Source of the DNA: an uncultured Pseudomonadota bacterium
GTDB taxonomy: Bacteria; Myxococcota_A; UBA796; SXON01
Direction of reading: 5' to 3'
Assembly: GCA_903885375.1 (NCBI GenBank)
Contig: CAISIK010000046.1
Location: 1 to 64,000, forward strand
DNA: 64,000 nt
A program made the translations under genes and the position numbers. Positions 53,290-62,296 of the stretch are shown in pieces. The first letter of the stretch is position 1. Each line of letters opens with the position of its first letter. A model generated the notes under the pieces. That model was not told the origin of the DNA. It made no database searches and worked only from the letters and a program-made list of their open reading frames with translations.

Positions 53290-54072
53290 TCAGCCGACCT
53301 TCGCAACCGCCCCCTGCGCCCACCGGGCCAACTCGCCGGGATCCGCCGCCCAGGGGAACACATCCGCGCCGCGGGGCGCCCACGCCAGGTCGGTAGGCCC
53401 GAAGAGCGCAGCGGTCGGCGCGCCGCACCGCGCCGCGAGGTGGGTGGGTCCGGTGTCCGGCCCGATCCAGGCGCCGGCGCCGCTGGCGAGCGCCATCAGC
53501 TCGGCAAGATCGGGGCGGTAGTCCGCCCAGGGCTCCGCCGGGCCGCCGACGACCACCACCGGCAGCCCCATCGCCCGCACCGCATCGGCGAGCGCCGACC
53601 ACCGCGGCAGGGGCCAGCTCCGGACTGGATCACTCGCCCCGGGCGCGAGCACCACCGGCCGGTCGTGTCGCAACGGTGGCACCCGCAATCGCCAGTCCGG
53701 GTTCACGGCGGGCAAGCCCTCGGGCAGCCGAGGCGAGAAATGCACCGCGGCGGACACCCCGGGCGGGGGGCGCGCCGCCGACAGGAAGCGGGTCGACACC
53801 GGAAGGTCCGAGCGGGACGCTCCGAAACCCCATGCCGCCGCGAACCCCACCGGGTCGACCCCCCCGAACATCCAGAGCGTTTCGGGGCCGTCGATGTCCC
53901 ACACGCGGGCGGGACGGCCGGCGGCGCGCACCAACGGCAGGTGGCGGCGCGCGCAGGCCACGTGCACCTCGCGGCCCGAGGCGAAGAGCGCCGCGAGGAG
54001 CGGGAGGGTGAGCACGAAGTCGCCGAGCGCACCGCCCCGCACGAACAGGAGCGGGCCCGGGGCGAGGCTCAC
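53290..54072 (-). CDS. Glycosyltransferase family 9 (heptosyltransferase-like)
   Basis: A 260-residue GT-B enzyme. 'LLFVRGGALGDFVLTLPLLA' is the N-terminal GDxxLTLP signature of family 9, and 'VVLAPGASDPVRSWPLPRW' plus 'WIGPDTGPTHLAARCGAP' are the C-terminal donor-binding blocks. Family members add heptose or related sugars to lipopolysaccharide core. At 260 residues it is shorter than WaaC/WaaF (about 320-350). ATG 54072 overlaps the preceding stop (ATGA), so it is coupled to the radical-SAM-like gene. Confidence 0.88.
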   Translation of the reverse strand: MSLAPGPLLFVRGGALGDFVLTLPLLAALFASGREVHVACARRHLPLVRAAGRPARVWDIDGPETLWMFGGVDPVGFAAAWGFGASRSDLPVSTRFLSAARPPPGVSAAVHFSPRLPEGLPAVNPDWRLRVPPLRHDRPVVLAPGASDPVRSWPLPRWSALADAVRAMGLPVVVVGGPAEPWADYRPDLAELMALASGAGAWIGPDTGPTHLAARCGAPTAALFGPTDLAWAPRGADVFPWAADPGELARWAQGAVAKVG

Positions 54073-54962
54073 GCCGGCGCCGCCTCCACCGCGCGGAGCC
54101 GACCGTACGCCGGACGCCGCAGGTAGGTGGCGAACCAGCCGTCACACCGCTCGTTGAGCGTGCAGAACCGGCATTCCTCGCCCTTGTGGAAGGCCACCAC
54201 GTCGGGGAAGAAGAGGAGCGCGCGGGCGCACTGGTGGTCGGCGTCCACATACCAGCGGTTGCCCGTACGCCCGCCGAGGCGAGCGAGCTCCCCGAGCATG
54301 CACGAGGGCAGGCCGCGGATGGCCACGCGCACGCCCGCGCCTTCGAGGAGGGCGATGAGCTCGCCCAGAACGGCCATCACGCGGGCGGGGGGCGGGGCCT
54401 CGCCGGAGGCCGCGCCGTCGATCGGGAAGGGGTAGGTGAAGGTCATCGCACCCACGCCGGAGCGTGCCGCAACGCGAGCGGCCCCGGCGAGGCTGCCGAG
54501 CGCCGAGGACACGAGCAAGGTCTGCGCGATGGTGGGCAGGCCGGCGGCCCGGGCCGCCTCCAGCACGCGCGCCGCATCGGCCAGGTTGCTCCCCGACTCG
54601 CCCACCTGGAGCGGCAGCACCAGCGCATCCACCGGGGGGCGCGCGCGGGTGAGGCCCTCGAGGTCCTCCACGCCGGCGTGGAGGGTCACCCGCCGGATGC
54701 CCCGTTCGCGCGCGAGGGCCACCAACTCGGGCAGGTCGGGCCGCGAAGCCGCCCCCACCCCGCTGAACACCACGCTCTCCACGGGGCGGCCCCGCGGGCT
54801 CTGCTCGGTGAAGAACGTGAGGTTTTCCAACACCTCGGCGGTGGGCATGGAGCGGGTGGGGTTCGGCGCGCCCGCCCGCACCCGGCCCGGGTAGCTGCGC
54901 TGCAGGCGCACCTGCAACGCTCGCGGGCGCTCCACCGCCCCGGCCGGGGTCCACGTCAACAT
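54069..54962 (-). CDS. Radical-SAM-like protein without the SAM cluster cysteines, SPASM-like tail kept
   Basis: A 297-residue protein whose barrel-like part ('SVVFSGVGAASRPDLPELVA', 'IRRVTLHAGVEDLEGL', 'VDALVLPLQVGES') follows radical SAM topology. The N-terminal position of the CxxxCxxC motif reads LQRSYPGRVRAG, and there is no Cys before residue 221. The C-terminus keeps five Cys (221, 245, 264, 267, 273) in 'KGEECRFCTLNERCDGWF', as in SPASM/auxiliary-cluster tails of genuine radical SAM enzymes. It therefore probably cannot cleave SAM, yet may still hold an auxiliary cluster. It is translationally coupled to the GT9 gene. Confidence 0.72.
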   Translation of the reverse strand: MLTWTPAGAVERPRALQVRLQRSYPGRVRAGAPNPTRSMPTAEVLENLTFFTEQSPRGRPVESVVFSGVGAASRPDLPELVALARERGIRRVTLHAGVEDLEGLTRARPPVDALVLPLQVGESGSNLADAARVLEAARAAGLPTIAQTLLVSSALGSLAGAARVAARSGVGAMTFTYPFPIDGAASGEAPPPARVMAVLGELIALLEGAGVRVAIRGLPSCMLGELARLGGRTGNRWYVDADHQCARALLFFPDVVAFHKGEECRFCTLNERCDGWFATYLRRPAYGRLRAVEAAPA

Positions 54963-55014
54963 GCGGGCCCCTAACCCGCCGCCGATTGCCCTACATCGGC
55001 GCCCGCCGCGGCCG

Positions 55015-56754
55015 ATGCCCCGGCCGAGGCGACCCGTGCCCACCAGCCCCCTCCTGTTGTTCCTCGGCTGCTCCTCGCCTCGCGAGTCGGCCGAGCCTTC
55101 CACGCCCCCCGAGCTCTTCGTCGTCTCGCCCACGACCGACACCTCCGTGCCCGAAGGCACGCCCACGGTGCTCTCGGTGATCGTGGCCGACGCCGAGAGC
55201 GCCCCCACGGAGCTCACGCTGCGGGTGGAGGTAGCCGACAACGAGGTCGCCTCCGGCGCGGCCGACAAGGTGGGCCGCTACCGCACGGAGCTGGTGCTGC
55301 CCGCGGGGAGCTGGACCACGCGCGTGGTGGTCGTGGACCCCGCCGGCGACACGGCGGAGAAGGAGTGGGTACTCAACGTGGTTCCGCCCGACCTCGTGCC
55401 TCCGCAGCGTCCGCAGATCGACGGGAACGAGGGCGGAAACACCTTCGTGCGCATCGACGGCCCCGCGCAGCAGGCGGGTTTTGGGCGACACGTGGCCGTG
55501 GCCCCCGACGGCGACGCCGATGGCACCGCCGACCTCCTCGTCGGCGCCCCCGATCGTTTCGGCGGCGCAGTCTTCCTCTTCGCTTCCAGCGCGCTGGTGA
55601 ACGCCGACCGGTTGACGGCGAACGAGGCCGCGGCGAGCTTCCTCGCCCGCGACCCCGTCGACGGACTGGGCTCGGCGGGCGGCGCGGTGGACGATCTCGA
55701 TGGGGACGGCTTTCCCGAGCTGGCGCTGGGCGCGCCGGGGAACGCCGCGAACGGCGCCGAGGCGGGCGTCGTCTGGATCGTGCGGGGCGGCACGCCGCTC
55801 GGGCTGGGCGGCGACCCGGCCGAGCTGGCGTCGTGGTCGGTCGCGGGCGAGCCTGGCGACCGGTTGGGCACCCGCGTGGCCGGCGGAGACCTCGATGGGG
55901 ACGGCCTCGCCGAGCTCCTCGTGGGCGCGCCCGGCAGCGACCTCGGGGGCGCCGAGGCGGGCGTGGTGGCGGTCTTCAGCGGGACGGACGGCGCACGTGG
56001 CGGGAGCCTCGATCTCTCCGACAGCGCTGCGCTCCTCGCCGGTCGTCCCGGCGACCGGCTGGGCACCGCGCTCGCGGTGTGCGCCGACGCCGACGGCGAC
56101 GGCACCGCCGAGCTGGGCATCGGGGCGCGACACGCCGGCAACGGGGAGGCCCGCGGTGCGGGCAGCTTCCAGTACGTGGCCGGCGCCTCGCTCCCCGCCT
56201 GGGCCTCCGCGACCGATGCCGCCTGGCTCCACCTCGTGGGCGACCACGCCGGCGATGCCCTCGGCACCGACTTCGCCTGCCCCGGCGACTCCGATGCCGA
56301 CGGCCTCGGCGACACCTTCGTGGGCGCTCCCGGCGTGGACCGCGCCGGCAGCGACGGCGGGTCCGTCTTCGCGCTCTTCGGGCCCGGTCGCGCCGAGCTC
56401 ACGCTGGCCGCGTCGGAGGCCGACGCCCGCTTCGATGGCCCCCCGGGCGCCGGGCTCGGCGACCGCGTGTCCACCGGCGGCGACCTCGATCACGACGGAC
56501 TCCTCGACGTGATCTTCGGGTCCCCCGGCGGGGTGGGCTTCGTCGGCTTCGCCCACGGCGCGCGGGCCGACCACTGGGGGCCCGGCGGCAGCCCGCTCGA
56601 TGCAGCCCTCCCCGGCAACGACACGACCGGAGCGCTCGGCAGCGCGCTGGCCGGTGGGTTCGACCTCGGCCGCGACGGGTACGCCGAGGTGGCGCTCGGA
56701 GCACCGGGCGCCGACCTCGGCAACGGAGCCGTGTACGTGCTCTCGCCGCGGTAG
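55015..56754 (+). CDS. FG-GAP/integrin-like repeat lipoprotein
   Basis: A 579-residue exported protein; MPRPRRPVPTSPLLLFLGC ends in a lipobox with Cys19 (GTG 55036 is an alternative start). Residues about 35-125 form an Ig-like domain. Residues about 150-575 hold six to seven FG-GAP units such as 'AVAPDGDADGTADLLVGAPD', 'DDLDGDGFPELALGAPG' and 'GGDLDGDGLAELLVGAPGS', which fold as a beta-propeller with calcium-binding DxDxDG loops, as in integrin alpha chains. Such bacterial proteins usually serve in surface adhesion. It starts divergently 52 bases from the radical-SAM-like gene. Confidence 0.87.
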   Translation: MPRPRRPVPTSPLLLFLGCSSPRESAEPSTPPELFVVSPTTDTSVPEGTPTVLSVIVADAESAPTELTLRVEVADNEVASGAADKVGRYRTELVLPAGSWTTRVVVVDPAGDTAEKEWVLNVVPPDLVPPQRPQIDGNEGGNTFVRIDGPAQQAGFGRHVAVAPDGDADGTADLLVGAPDRFGGAVFLFASSALVNADRLTANEAAASFLARDPVDGLGSAGGAVDDLDGDGFPELALGAPGNAANGAEAGVVWIVRGGTPLGLGGDPAELASWSVAGEPGDRLGTRVAGGDLDGDGLAELLVGAPGSDLGGAEAGVVAVFSGTDGARGGSLDLSDSAALLAGRPGDRLGTALAVCADADGDGTAELGIGARHAGNGEARGAGSFQYVAGASLPAWASATDAAWLHLVGDHAGDALGTDFACPGDSDADGLGDTFVGAPGVDRAGSDGGSVFALFGPGRAELTLAASEADARFDGPPGAGLGDRVSTGGDLDHDGLLDVIFGSPGGVGFVGFAHGARADHWGPGGSPLDAALPGNDTTGALGSALAGGFDLGRDGYAEVALGAPGADLGNGAVYVLSPR

Positions 56755-56786
56755 GCTGCGCGGGGTCGGCATGATAGCCACCGGCC

Positions 56787-59396
56787 ATGAATTCGCTCCT
56801 TCTGCTGCTCCTCGCCCTCGGCTGCGGGGCCGACGAACCCGCTCCCAAGCCGGTGGAAAAGTCCGCGAAGAAGGTCTACGCGCCCGACTCCACGCCCATC
56901 GTGGCGCCCGAGGCGCCTGCCACTCCGCGCGCCGCCCAGCTCGACCGCCGTTCGGGCTCCGTGGCCTGGCGCCTGCTCGACCACCTCGCCGAGGGGGTCT
57001 ACAGCTTCCCCGCGGGTGAGGCCCCCGCCGGGGTGGATGGCCACTTCTCCCTCGGCTCGGAGTGGAAGAACGAGGGTCGGCGCAAGGGCGGCTGGAGCGC
57101 GTGGAGCGTGCCACTGCCCTTCCAGACGAGCATGCCGCGCCCCAACTACTCCCCGCTCGGCGCGCGGCTCTACGCGAACGGCAAGGAGGTGGCGTTCCGC
57201 ACCAGCATCGCCGCGCCCGCCACCGAGCCCACGGCGAGCTGGTACGTCGACCACGGCCGCATCATCATGCTCGCCCCGGCCGACCCGAAGACCTGGAGCG
57301 AAGCGCCCGAGCTGGTGGTGGATGAGCTGGCCACGCAGCTCAAGCAGCACCACCTCAGCAGCTCCGGCCTCACCGCGGCGCAGTTCGCCGCCACCACCCA
57401 CACCTTCGAGCGCCAGCACCGGCCGGGCCTGTTCCTGCCGGGCGGCGCCACCGCCGAGTTCAGCGCCGCCCTGCCCGCCAAGGGCTCCCTCCGCTTCGGC
57501 CTCGGCCTCCTCGACGATCCGCTCACCGGCGCCGTGAAGGGCGATGGCGTGGAGGTTCGGGTCACGCTCGACGGCGCAGAGCTGTGGAAGGGTCGCGTCG
57601 AGCCGAAGCCGGGCCACAACGACGTGGCCATCACGTTCCCCGACGGCGCCGAGCGCAGCGGGAAGCTCCGCTTCGAGTCCCTCGCCGGCGCCACCGCCGA
57701 GGGCGACGACCTCGTGCTCACCAGCCCCTACGTGGTGAACACCAGCGCCGGCGCCCCGCGCCGCATTCTCGTCGTGGGCATCGACACCCTGCGGTGGGAT
57801 GCGCTCACGGCCAACGGGTACGACAAGCCCACCTCGCCCGAGCTGGACCAGTGGCTCGCGCAGAGCGTGCAGTTCACCCGCGCCTGGTCGCCCGCGCCCC
57901 GCACCAAGCCGAGCTTCCGCACCGCGTTCACCGGGCGTTTCCCCGACCGCGCCGGCGGCGCGCCCACCGTGGCCGAGGTCCTCGCTCCCCAGGGTTTCGT
58001 GACCGGCGGCGTGGTGGCGAACGTGCACCTCGTGCCGCGCTTCCACTTCAACGACGGCATGGACTTCTGGGAGTACGAGAACGGCGCCAAGGGCACCGTC
58101 CAGGTCGACCGGGCCCTCGCCTTCCTGCAGGCCCACAAGGACGAGGACACCTTCACCTTCGTCCACATGATGGACCCGCACACCTTCTACAACGCACCCG
58201 ACTTCTGGAAGAAGCAGTTCGGCGCCGGCCTCGAGCGGCCGCCCAGCCTGCGCCAGCAGTTCAACCGCTGGCAGATCTACGGCCTGATGAAGAAGCGCCG
58301 CCTCGACGACGACGCCAAGGCCTGGATTCGCGCCCAGTACGACGCCGAGGTGGCCTACACCTCGCACGAGGTCTCTCGTCTGCTGGCCGAGGTCGAGAAG
58401 CTCCCCGGCGACACGCTCACCATCCTCCACTCCGACCACGGCGAGGAGATGTGGGACCACGGGGCCTTCGAACACAACCACTCGCTCTACAGCGAGCTGG
58501 TGCACGTGGAGCTCGCCGTGCGTCCGCCGGGTGGCTGGAAGGGCGCCCCGAAAATCGCCGACAACGTCGGCCTCGTCGACCTCGCCGCCACCATCTTCGA
58601 CTACGCGGGGGTGCCCGCCGATCGTCGTCCGCCCACCGACGGCGTGAGCCTCCGTCCGCTCATCGACCCCGCCGCGGCCGGCGCCGAGAGCCTCCGCGTC
58701 GCCCTGTTCACGCGCCCCCTGCCGCTCGGGCACATGCGCTACAACCGCGACCGCTGGGGCGTCGTGCTGCAGAAGTACAAGTACATCCTGCACACGGCCA
58801 GCGGAAACCAGGAGCTCTACGATCTCGAGGCCGACCCCGGCGAGAAGAACAACCTGAGCAAGAAGGCCGACGCCACGAGCCTGCAGCAGATGCGGGCGGC
58901 GCTCGCGCAGGCCACCGGCTGGCCGGTGCTGCCGGGCTACCGCATCCGCGTAGGGCCCACCCCCACGCTCACCACGTTCACCTTCAAGGCGCCCCTCGCG
59001 AGCGCGAGCGTGATGGACCCCGAGCTGAACGAGGAGATTCGCGCCAACCTCGAGTGGGGCGAAACGCCCAAGGCCCTGGCCTCCGACGTGGGCGCCCTCA
59101 CGCTGTCCGACGACAAGAAGACGATCACGTTCACGCCCGGCCCGCGCCCGCTGGGCGGCACGATCTTCGTCCAGTGCGTGGCCGACCCCTGCCCCGCCGG
59201 GACGCTCCAGATGGGCAGCGTCACCACGCCGGTGGAGCCCGCCACCAGCGCCGGCGGCACGCTCTACGCGATCCAGCCCGGCTGGATCCTCGTGCCCTCC
59301 GACAACCAGGACGAAGTCACCACCACCGCCACCATGACCGGCACCGAGGCCGACCAGCTCGAGAGCCTCGGCTACCTCCACCACGACGAGGACTGA
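56787..59396 (+). CDS. Sulfatase-fold lipoprotein lacking the formylglycine residue
   Basis: An 869-residue lipoprotein (MNSLLLLLLALGC, Cys13). Residues about 60-325 are an N-terminal beta-rich domain. Residues about 328-720 are an alkaline phosphatase-superfamily/sulfatase domain with 'ILVVGIDTLRWDALTANGY' (metal Asp), 'HMMDPHTFYNAP' and 'HSDHGEEMWDHG' (Asp550, His551). Where sulfatases have C/S-x-P-x-R, this protein reads RTKPSFR with Thr373, so formylglycine cannot form. Thr nucleophiles are known in phosphodiesterases and phosphoethanolamine transferases of the same superfamily, so a phospho-substrate is more likely. A C-terminal Ig-like segment ends in 'LESLGYLHHDED'. Confidence 0.78.
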   Translation: MNSLLLLLLALGCGADEPAPKPVEKSAKKVYAPDSTPIVAPEAPATPRAAQLDRRSGSVAWRLLDHLAEGVYSFPAGEAPAGVDGHFSLGSEWKNEGRRKGGWSAWSVPLPFQTSMPRPNYSPLGARLYANGKEVAFRTSIAAPATEPTASWYVDHGRIIMLAPADPKTWSEAPELVVDELATQLKQHHLSSSGLTAAQFAATTHTFERQHRPGLFLPGGATAEFSAALPAKGSLRFGLGLLDDPLTGAVKGDGVEVRVTLDGAELWKGRVEPKPGHNDVAITFPDGAERSGKLRFESLAGATAEGDDLVLTSPYVVNTSAGAPRRILVVGIDTLRWDALTANGYDKPTSPELDQWLAQSVQFTRAWSPAPRTKPSFRTAFTGRFPDRAGGAPTVAEVLAPQGFVTGGVVANVHLVPRFHFNDGMDFWEYENGAKGTVQVDRALAFLQAHKDEDTFTFVHMMDPHTFYNAPDFWKKQFGAGLERPPSLRQQFNRWQIYGLMKKRRLDDDAKAWIRAQYDAEVAYTSHEVSRLLAEVEKLPGDTLTILHSDHGEEMWDHGAFEHNHSLYSELVHVELAVRPPGGWKGAPKIADNVGLVDLAATIFDYAGVPADRRPPTDGVSLRPLIDPAAAGAESLRVALFTRPLPLGHMRYNRDRWGVVLQKYKYILHTASGNQELYDLEADPGEKNNLSKKADATSLQQMRAALAQATGWPVLPGYRIRVGPTPTLTTFTFKAPLASASVMDPELNEEIRANLEWGETPKALASDVGALTLSDDKKTITFTPGPRPLGGTIFVQCVADPCPAGTLQMGSVTTPVEPATSAGGTLYAIQPGWILVPSDNQDEVTTTATMTGTEADQLESLGYLHHDED

Positions 59397-59440
59397 GCGG
59401 GGGGAGCGCGGCGCCTGGAGGGCGGGCCGATCCGTCTCCC

Positions 59441-60055
59441 CTACGCCAGCCGGTCGAGAAACCCCTCGACCCCCGCGTAGGACCAGTCCGCGAGGTGGAT
59501 CGCCGCGCTCGCGCGCTCGGGCGGGATGCCGCGGGCGAGGCAGCGCTCGCGCACAAAACGCCGGCGGCCGGCGCCGACCGGGAAGCGCAGGAGGACGGTG
59601 GCGCGCAGCTCGAGCGCCAGCTCCGGGTACAGGAGCGTAACGGACGTGTCCGCCGGGCCCTGCGTGAGCGCCGTGAGCAGGCCATCGGCGGCCCGCTGCC
59701 GTACCAGCTCGCCGAGGAGGCGGATGGCGCCGTAGCGCCGGTGCAGGCAGTCGAGGCCGTGCAGCAGGAGCCCCGGTGCCCGCACCAGCTCCTCGCTCCA
59801 CTTCCGATGCCGCGCGGCGAGGGTGAGCTCACGACGAAGCTGGTCGGCGTCGAGAGGCAGCGCCATCGGCGGGAGCAGCCGCGCCGCCACCGTGCGCTTG
59901 CCTACACCCGCGGGCCCGAGCAGGAACGCCACGGGGCGCCGCTGGAGGACGCTGGGCAGCGGCCGCTCGCCGAGTAGCTCGCGCGAGGTACGCGTGAGCA
60001 GCGCCGGTTCAAGGCGCGGCTCGGCCAACGGTGGTGACGATGGGGTGGCGTTCAC
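59441..60055 (-). CDS. Small P-loop ATPase (DnaA/Hda-like AAA fold)
   Basis: A 204-residue cytosolic protein, GTG start at 60055. Walker A is FLLGPAGVGKRT (residues about 44-55). 'APGLLLHGLDCLHRRYGAIR' occupies the Walker B/sensor region as in DnaA/Hda-type AAA+ proteins, although the usual DD is replaced by HGLD. 'VLLRFPVGAGRRRFVRERCL' resembles the lid start. It does not resemble MeaB, despite following the mutase B12 subunit by 57 bases, because the G-domain motifs are absent. Partner unknown. Confidence 0.55.
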   Translation of the reverse strand: MNATPSSPPLAEPRLEPALLTRTSRELLGERPLPSVLQRRPVAFLLGPAGVGKRTVAARLLPPMALPLDADQLRRELTLAARHRKWSEELVRAPGLLLHGLDCLHRRYGAIRLLGELVRQRAADGLLTALTQGPADTSVTLLYPELALELRATVLLRFPVGAGRRRFVRERCLARGIPPERASAAIHLADWSYAGVEGFLDRLA

Positions 60056-60112
60056 GTGCCGGTTCCGCAGCGAGCAATACCGGAAAGCGATGCGCGGGGC
60101 AAGACCCCCGGC

Positions 60113-60514
60113 TCAATCTCGCGGAGTGGAGCGGGTGCGAACGAAGCTGACGATGTCATCGATGTTCGTGCCGGGGCCGAACACCATGGAAACCCCCGCG
60201 GCTTCGAGCGCGGCCACGTCGCCCGCCGGGATGATCCCGCCCACGAGCACCAGGGCATCGCCCCGCCCCTCGGCCCGCAGCCCGGCCACCACCTCGGGCA
60301 CGAGGCGGTCGTGCGCGCCGGAGAGCACGGAGAGGCCCACGACGTCGACATCCTCATCCACCGCCGCGCGCACGATCTGCTCGGGCGTTCGGTGCAGGCC
60401 GGTGTACACCACCTCCATGCCGGCATCCCGCAGGCCGCGCGCCACCACCTTGGCCCCGCGGTCGTGACCGTCGAGGCCGGGCTTGGCTACCAGTACGCGG
60501 ATGCGGCGGGACAT
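60113..60514 (-). CDS. mcmA2: Methylmalonyl-CoA mutase, cobalamin-binding (small) subunit
   Basis: A 133-residue B12-binding protein: '[20 protein letters not shown]' contains DxHxxG with His17 as lower axial cobalt ligand, then '[10 protein letters not shown]' (SxL) and '[10 protein letters not shown]' (GG), the full base-off/His-on signature. The sequence is that of the C-terminal domain of methylmalonyl-CoA mutase and pairs with the catalytic subunit at 13200-14702. The gene starts 8 bases after the acyl-CoA dehydrogenase stop, so it is cotranscribed with a fatty acid-oxidation enzyme. Confidence 0.94.
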   Translation of the reverse strand: MSRRIRVLVAKPGLDGHDRGAKVVARGLRDAGMEVVYTGLHRTPEQIVRAAVDEDVDVVGLSVLSGAHDRLVPEVVAGLRAEGRGDALVLVGGIIPAGDVAALEAAGVSMVFGPGTNIDDIVSFVRTRSTPRD

Positions 60515-60522
60515 GGGCGGTC

Positions 60523-61665
60523 CTAGGCGAGGTAGTTGCGAGAGATCACGATGCGCTGGATCTCGCTCGTGCCTTCGTAGAGGGTGGTGATGCGCGCATC
60601 TCGGAAGAGGCGCTCCACCTCGTATTCCTTGCTGTAGCCGTAGCCACCATGGATCTGCAGGGCCTTGTCGGCGCAGAAGTTGGCGGTCTCCGAGGCGGCG
60701 AGCTTGGCCATGGAGCAGAAGTGGCTCGCCCGGGCCTTGTCGCCCCCATCCTTCGCCACGGCCGCGCGCCAGGTGAGCAGCCGGGCCGACTCGATGCGGG
60801 TGGCCATGTCGGCGATCATCCACTGGATGGCCTGGTTGGTGCCGATCGGCTTGCCGAAGGCGATGCGGGTCTTCGCGTGCGCCACCGCGAGGTCGAACGA
60901 GCGCTGCGCGATGCCGAGCGCCTGCGCGGCGATGCCGATGCGCCCGCCATCGAGCGTGGACATCGCGATGCCGAAGCCCTTCCGCTCATCCGAGAGACGG
61001 TTGGCGGTGGGCACGAACAGCCCCTCGAAGTTGAGCTCGCTGGTGGCCGAGGAGGTGATGCCCAGCTTGTCCTCGGGCTTGCCCACCGAGTAGCCTTCCC
61101 AGTCGCTCTCGAGGATGAAGGCGGTCACGCCGCGGTGACGCTCCTCGACCGCGAGGTTGGCGTAGGCCACGCAGACCTGGGCTTTCGGGGCGTTGGTGAT
61201 CCAGATCTTGCTCCCATCGAGCCGGTAGCCGCCCTCCACGGGCGTAGCCCGCGTGCGCTGCGCGCCGGCATCGGAGCCCGCGTCGGGCTCGGTGAGCGCG
61301 TAGCAGCCCAGCTTGCGGCCGGAGGCAAGGTCGGGGAGGTACTTCTCCTTCTGGGCCTCGGTGCCGTAGGCGAGGATCGGCCAGCAGACGAGCGAGTTGT
61401 TCACGCTCATGGTCACGCCCACCGACGCATCGGCGTAGCAGACCTCCTCGAGCGCCACGACGTAGGCGAGCGTGGAGAGGCCGGCGCCACCGTAGGCTTC
61501 CGGCACGAACATGCCGAGAAAACCCATCTCCGCGAGCTGGGCCACCTGCTCGGCGGGGAAGCTGTGGGCGTGATCGCGCGCGGCGGCCCCGGGGAGGATT
61601 TCCGCACGGGAGAAGTCACGGGCGAGCTTCTGGATTTCCTGTACGTCGTCGGGCAGTTCGAACAC
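60523..61665 (-). CDS. Acyl-CoA dehydrogenase
   Basis: A 380-residue flavoenzyme of normal length. '[20 protein letters not shown]' and '[10 protein letters not shown]' are the FAD/substrate blocks, '[20 protein letters not shown]' the helix near the dimer interface, and '[21 protein letters not shown]' with '[15 protein letters not shown]' the C-terminal signature. The catalytic base is the Glu of 'YEGTSEIQ', placed as in short/medium-chain enzymes. GTG 61665 is chosen because GAGG lies five bases upstream and the product starts [12 protein letters not shown], as expected. It heads an operon with the mutase B12 subunit. Confidence 0.94.
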   Translation of the reverse strand: MFELPDDVQEIQKLARDFSRAEILPGAAARDHAHSFPAEQVAQLAEMGFLGMFVPEAYGGAGLSTLAYVVALEEVCYADASVGVTMSVNNSLVCWPILAYGTEAQKEKYLPDLASGRKLGCYALTEPDAGSDAGAQRTRATPVEGGYRLDGSKIWITNAPKAQVCVAYANLAVEERHRGVTAFILESDWEGYSVGKPEDKLGITSSATSELNFEGLFVPTANRLSDERKGFGIAMSTLDGGRIGIAAQALGIAQRSFDLAVAHAKTRIAFGKPIGTNQAIQWMIADMATRIESARLLTWRAAVAKDGGDKARASHFCSMAKLAASETANFCADKALQIHGGYGYSKEYEVERLFRDARITTLYEGTSEIQRIVISRNYLA

Positions 61666-61722
61666 GCGGGCCTCGGAGGGAGGCGCCTCTAACGCGACCG
61701 CCCTCGTCACGGTGTGTCGCAC

Positions 61723-61733
61723 AATCGACGATT
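61723..61733. promoter_or_regulatory. Small palindrome between divergent genes
   Basis: AATCG-A-CGATT is a perfect 5-base inverted repeat in an AT-richer patch between the acyl-CoA dehydrogenase start and the gene at 61775. It could be an operator for a fatty-acid regulator; no regulator gene or second copy is seen. Confidence 0.3.
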
Positions 61734-61774
61734 CGCCAAGTCGGCTGCGTCCAACGGGCACAAGGGAGAGAAGG

Positions 61775-62296
61775 ATGCCGTTCGACGCTGACACCGACCT
61801 CGCTACCGCCGAGGTCGCGCCCATGCCGGAGGCCGAGAGCTACCGCCGCCGCCCGCCGCCGCCGCCCCCGCGGCGCCCGCACGCGGAGGCCCGCTACACC
61901 CCCGAGGCCTCCACCACGCTGAGCCTGTCGGCGCTGTACGAGGGCGCAAGCATGGCTTCGTTGTCGGTGTCCTCGCGGGTCGGCCCCTCGGCGGCCCTCG
62001 TGTTCACCGGCGCGGCCGGCGCGGGCGTCCTCCCGGCCTGGGAGCTCGCGGGCGGCTTCGAGGGGTTCGTGCTCGGCGACTTCCGCACCGGGCTGAGCGT
62101 GGGTTCCCTCGTGGGCGTGGCCGACCTCGGCATGGGCTTCGGCCCCTCCATCACGGTCACGCCCCGCGTGGGCGGCAAGCTGGCGGTCGCCGGCCCGCTG
62201 ACGCTCGAAGCCTACGGCGGCGTGGCGGTGCAGCCCACCGTGGGGGCGTTGGTGATCGCGCCCAGCCTGCGGGTCGGCGCCGGCTTCACCTTCTGA
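61775..62296 (+). CDS. Hypothetical beta-rich protein
   Basis: A 173-residue protein with GGGAGAG shortly upstream of ATG 61775. The first 45 residues are acidic and then Pro/Arg-rich (RRRPPPPPPRRPHAEAR) and are probably disordered. The rest consists of alternating hydrophobic strands with small residues ('LSVSSRVGPSAALVFTGAAG', 'VGVADLGMGFGPSITVTPRV') ending in Phe ('GAGFTF'), which is reminiscent of an outer-membrane beta-barrel C-terminus. No signal peptide is visible, so the barrel idea is uncertain. Its last 11 bases overlap the convergent MFS gene. Confidence 0.6.
   Translation: MPFDADTDLATAEVAPMPEAESYRRRPPPPPPRRPHAEARYTPEASTTLSLSALYEGASMASLSVSSRVGPSAALVFTGAAGAGVLPAWELAGGFEGFVLGDFRTGLSVGSLVGVADLGMGFGPSITVTPRVGGKLAVAGPLTLEAYGGVAVQPTVGALVIAPSLRVGAGFTF

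Noticed and set aside
59441-60055. Small ATPase considered as MeaB, the mutase chaperone
   Set aside because: It lacks the GTPase G-motifs (NKxD, base-recognition) and is far too short; only the P-loop and position fit.
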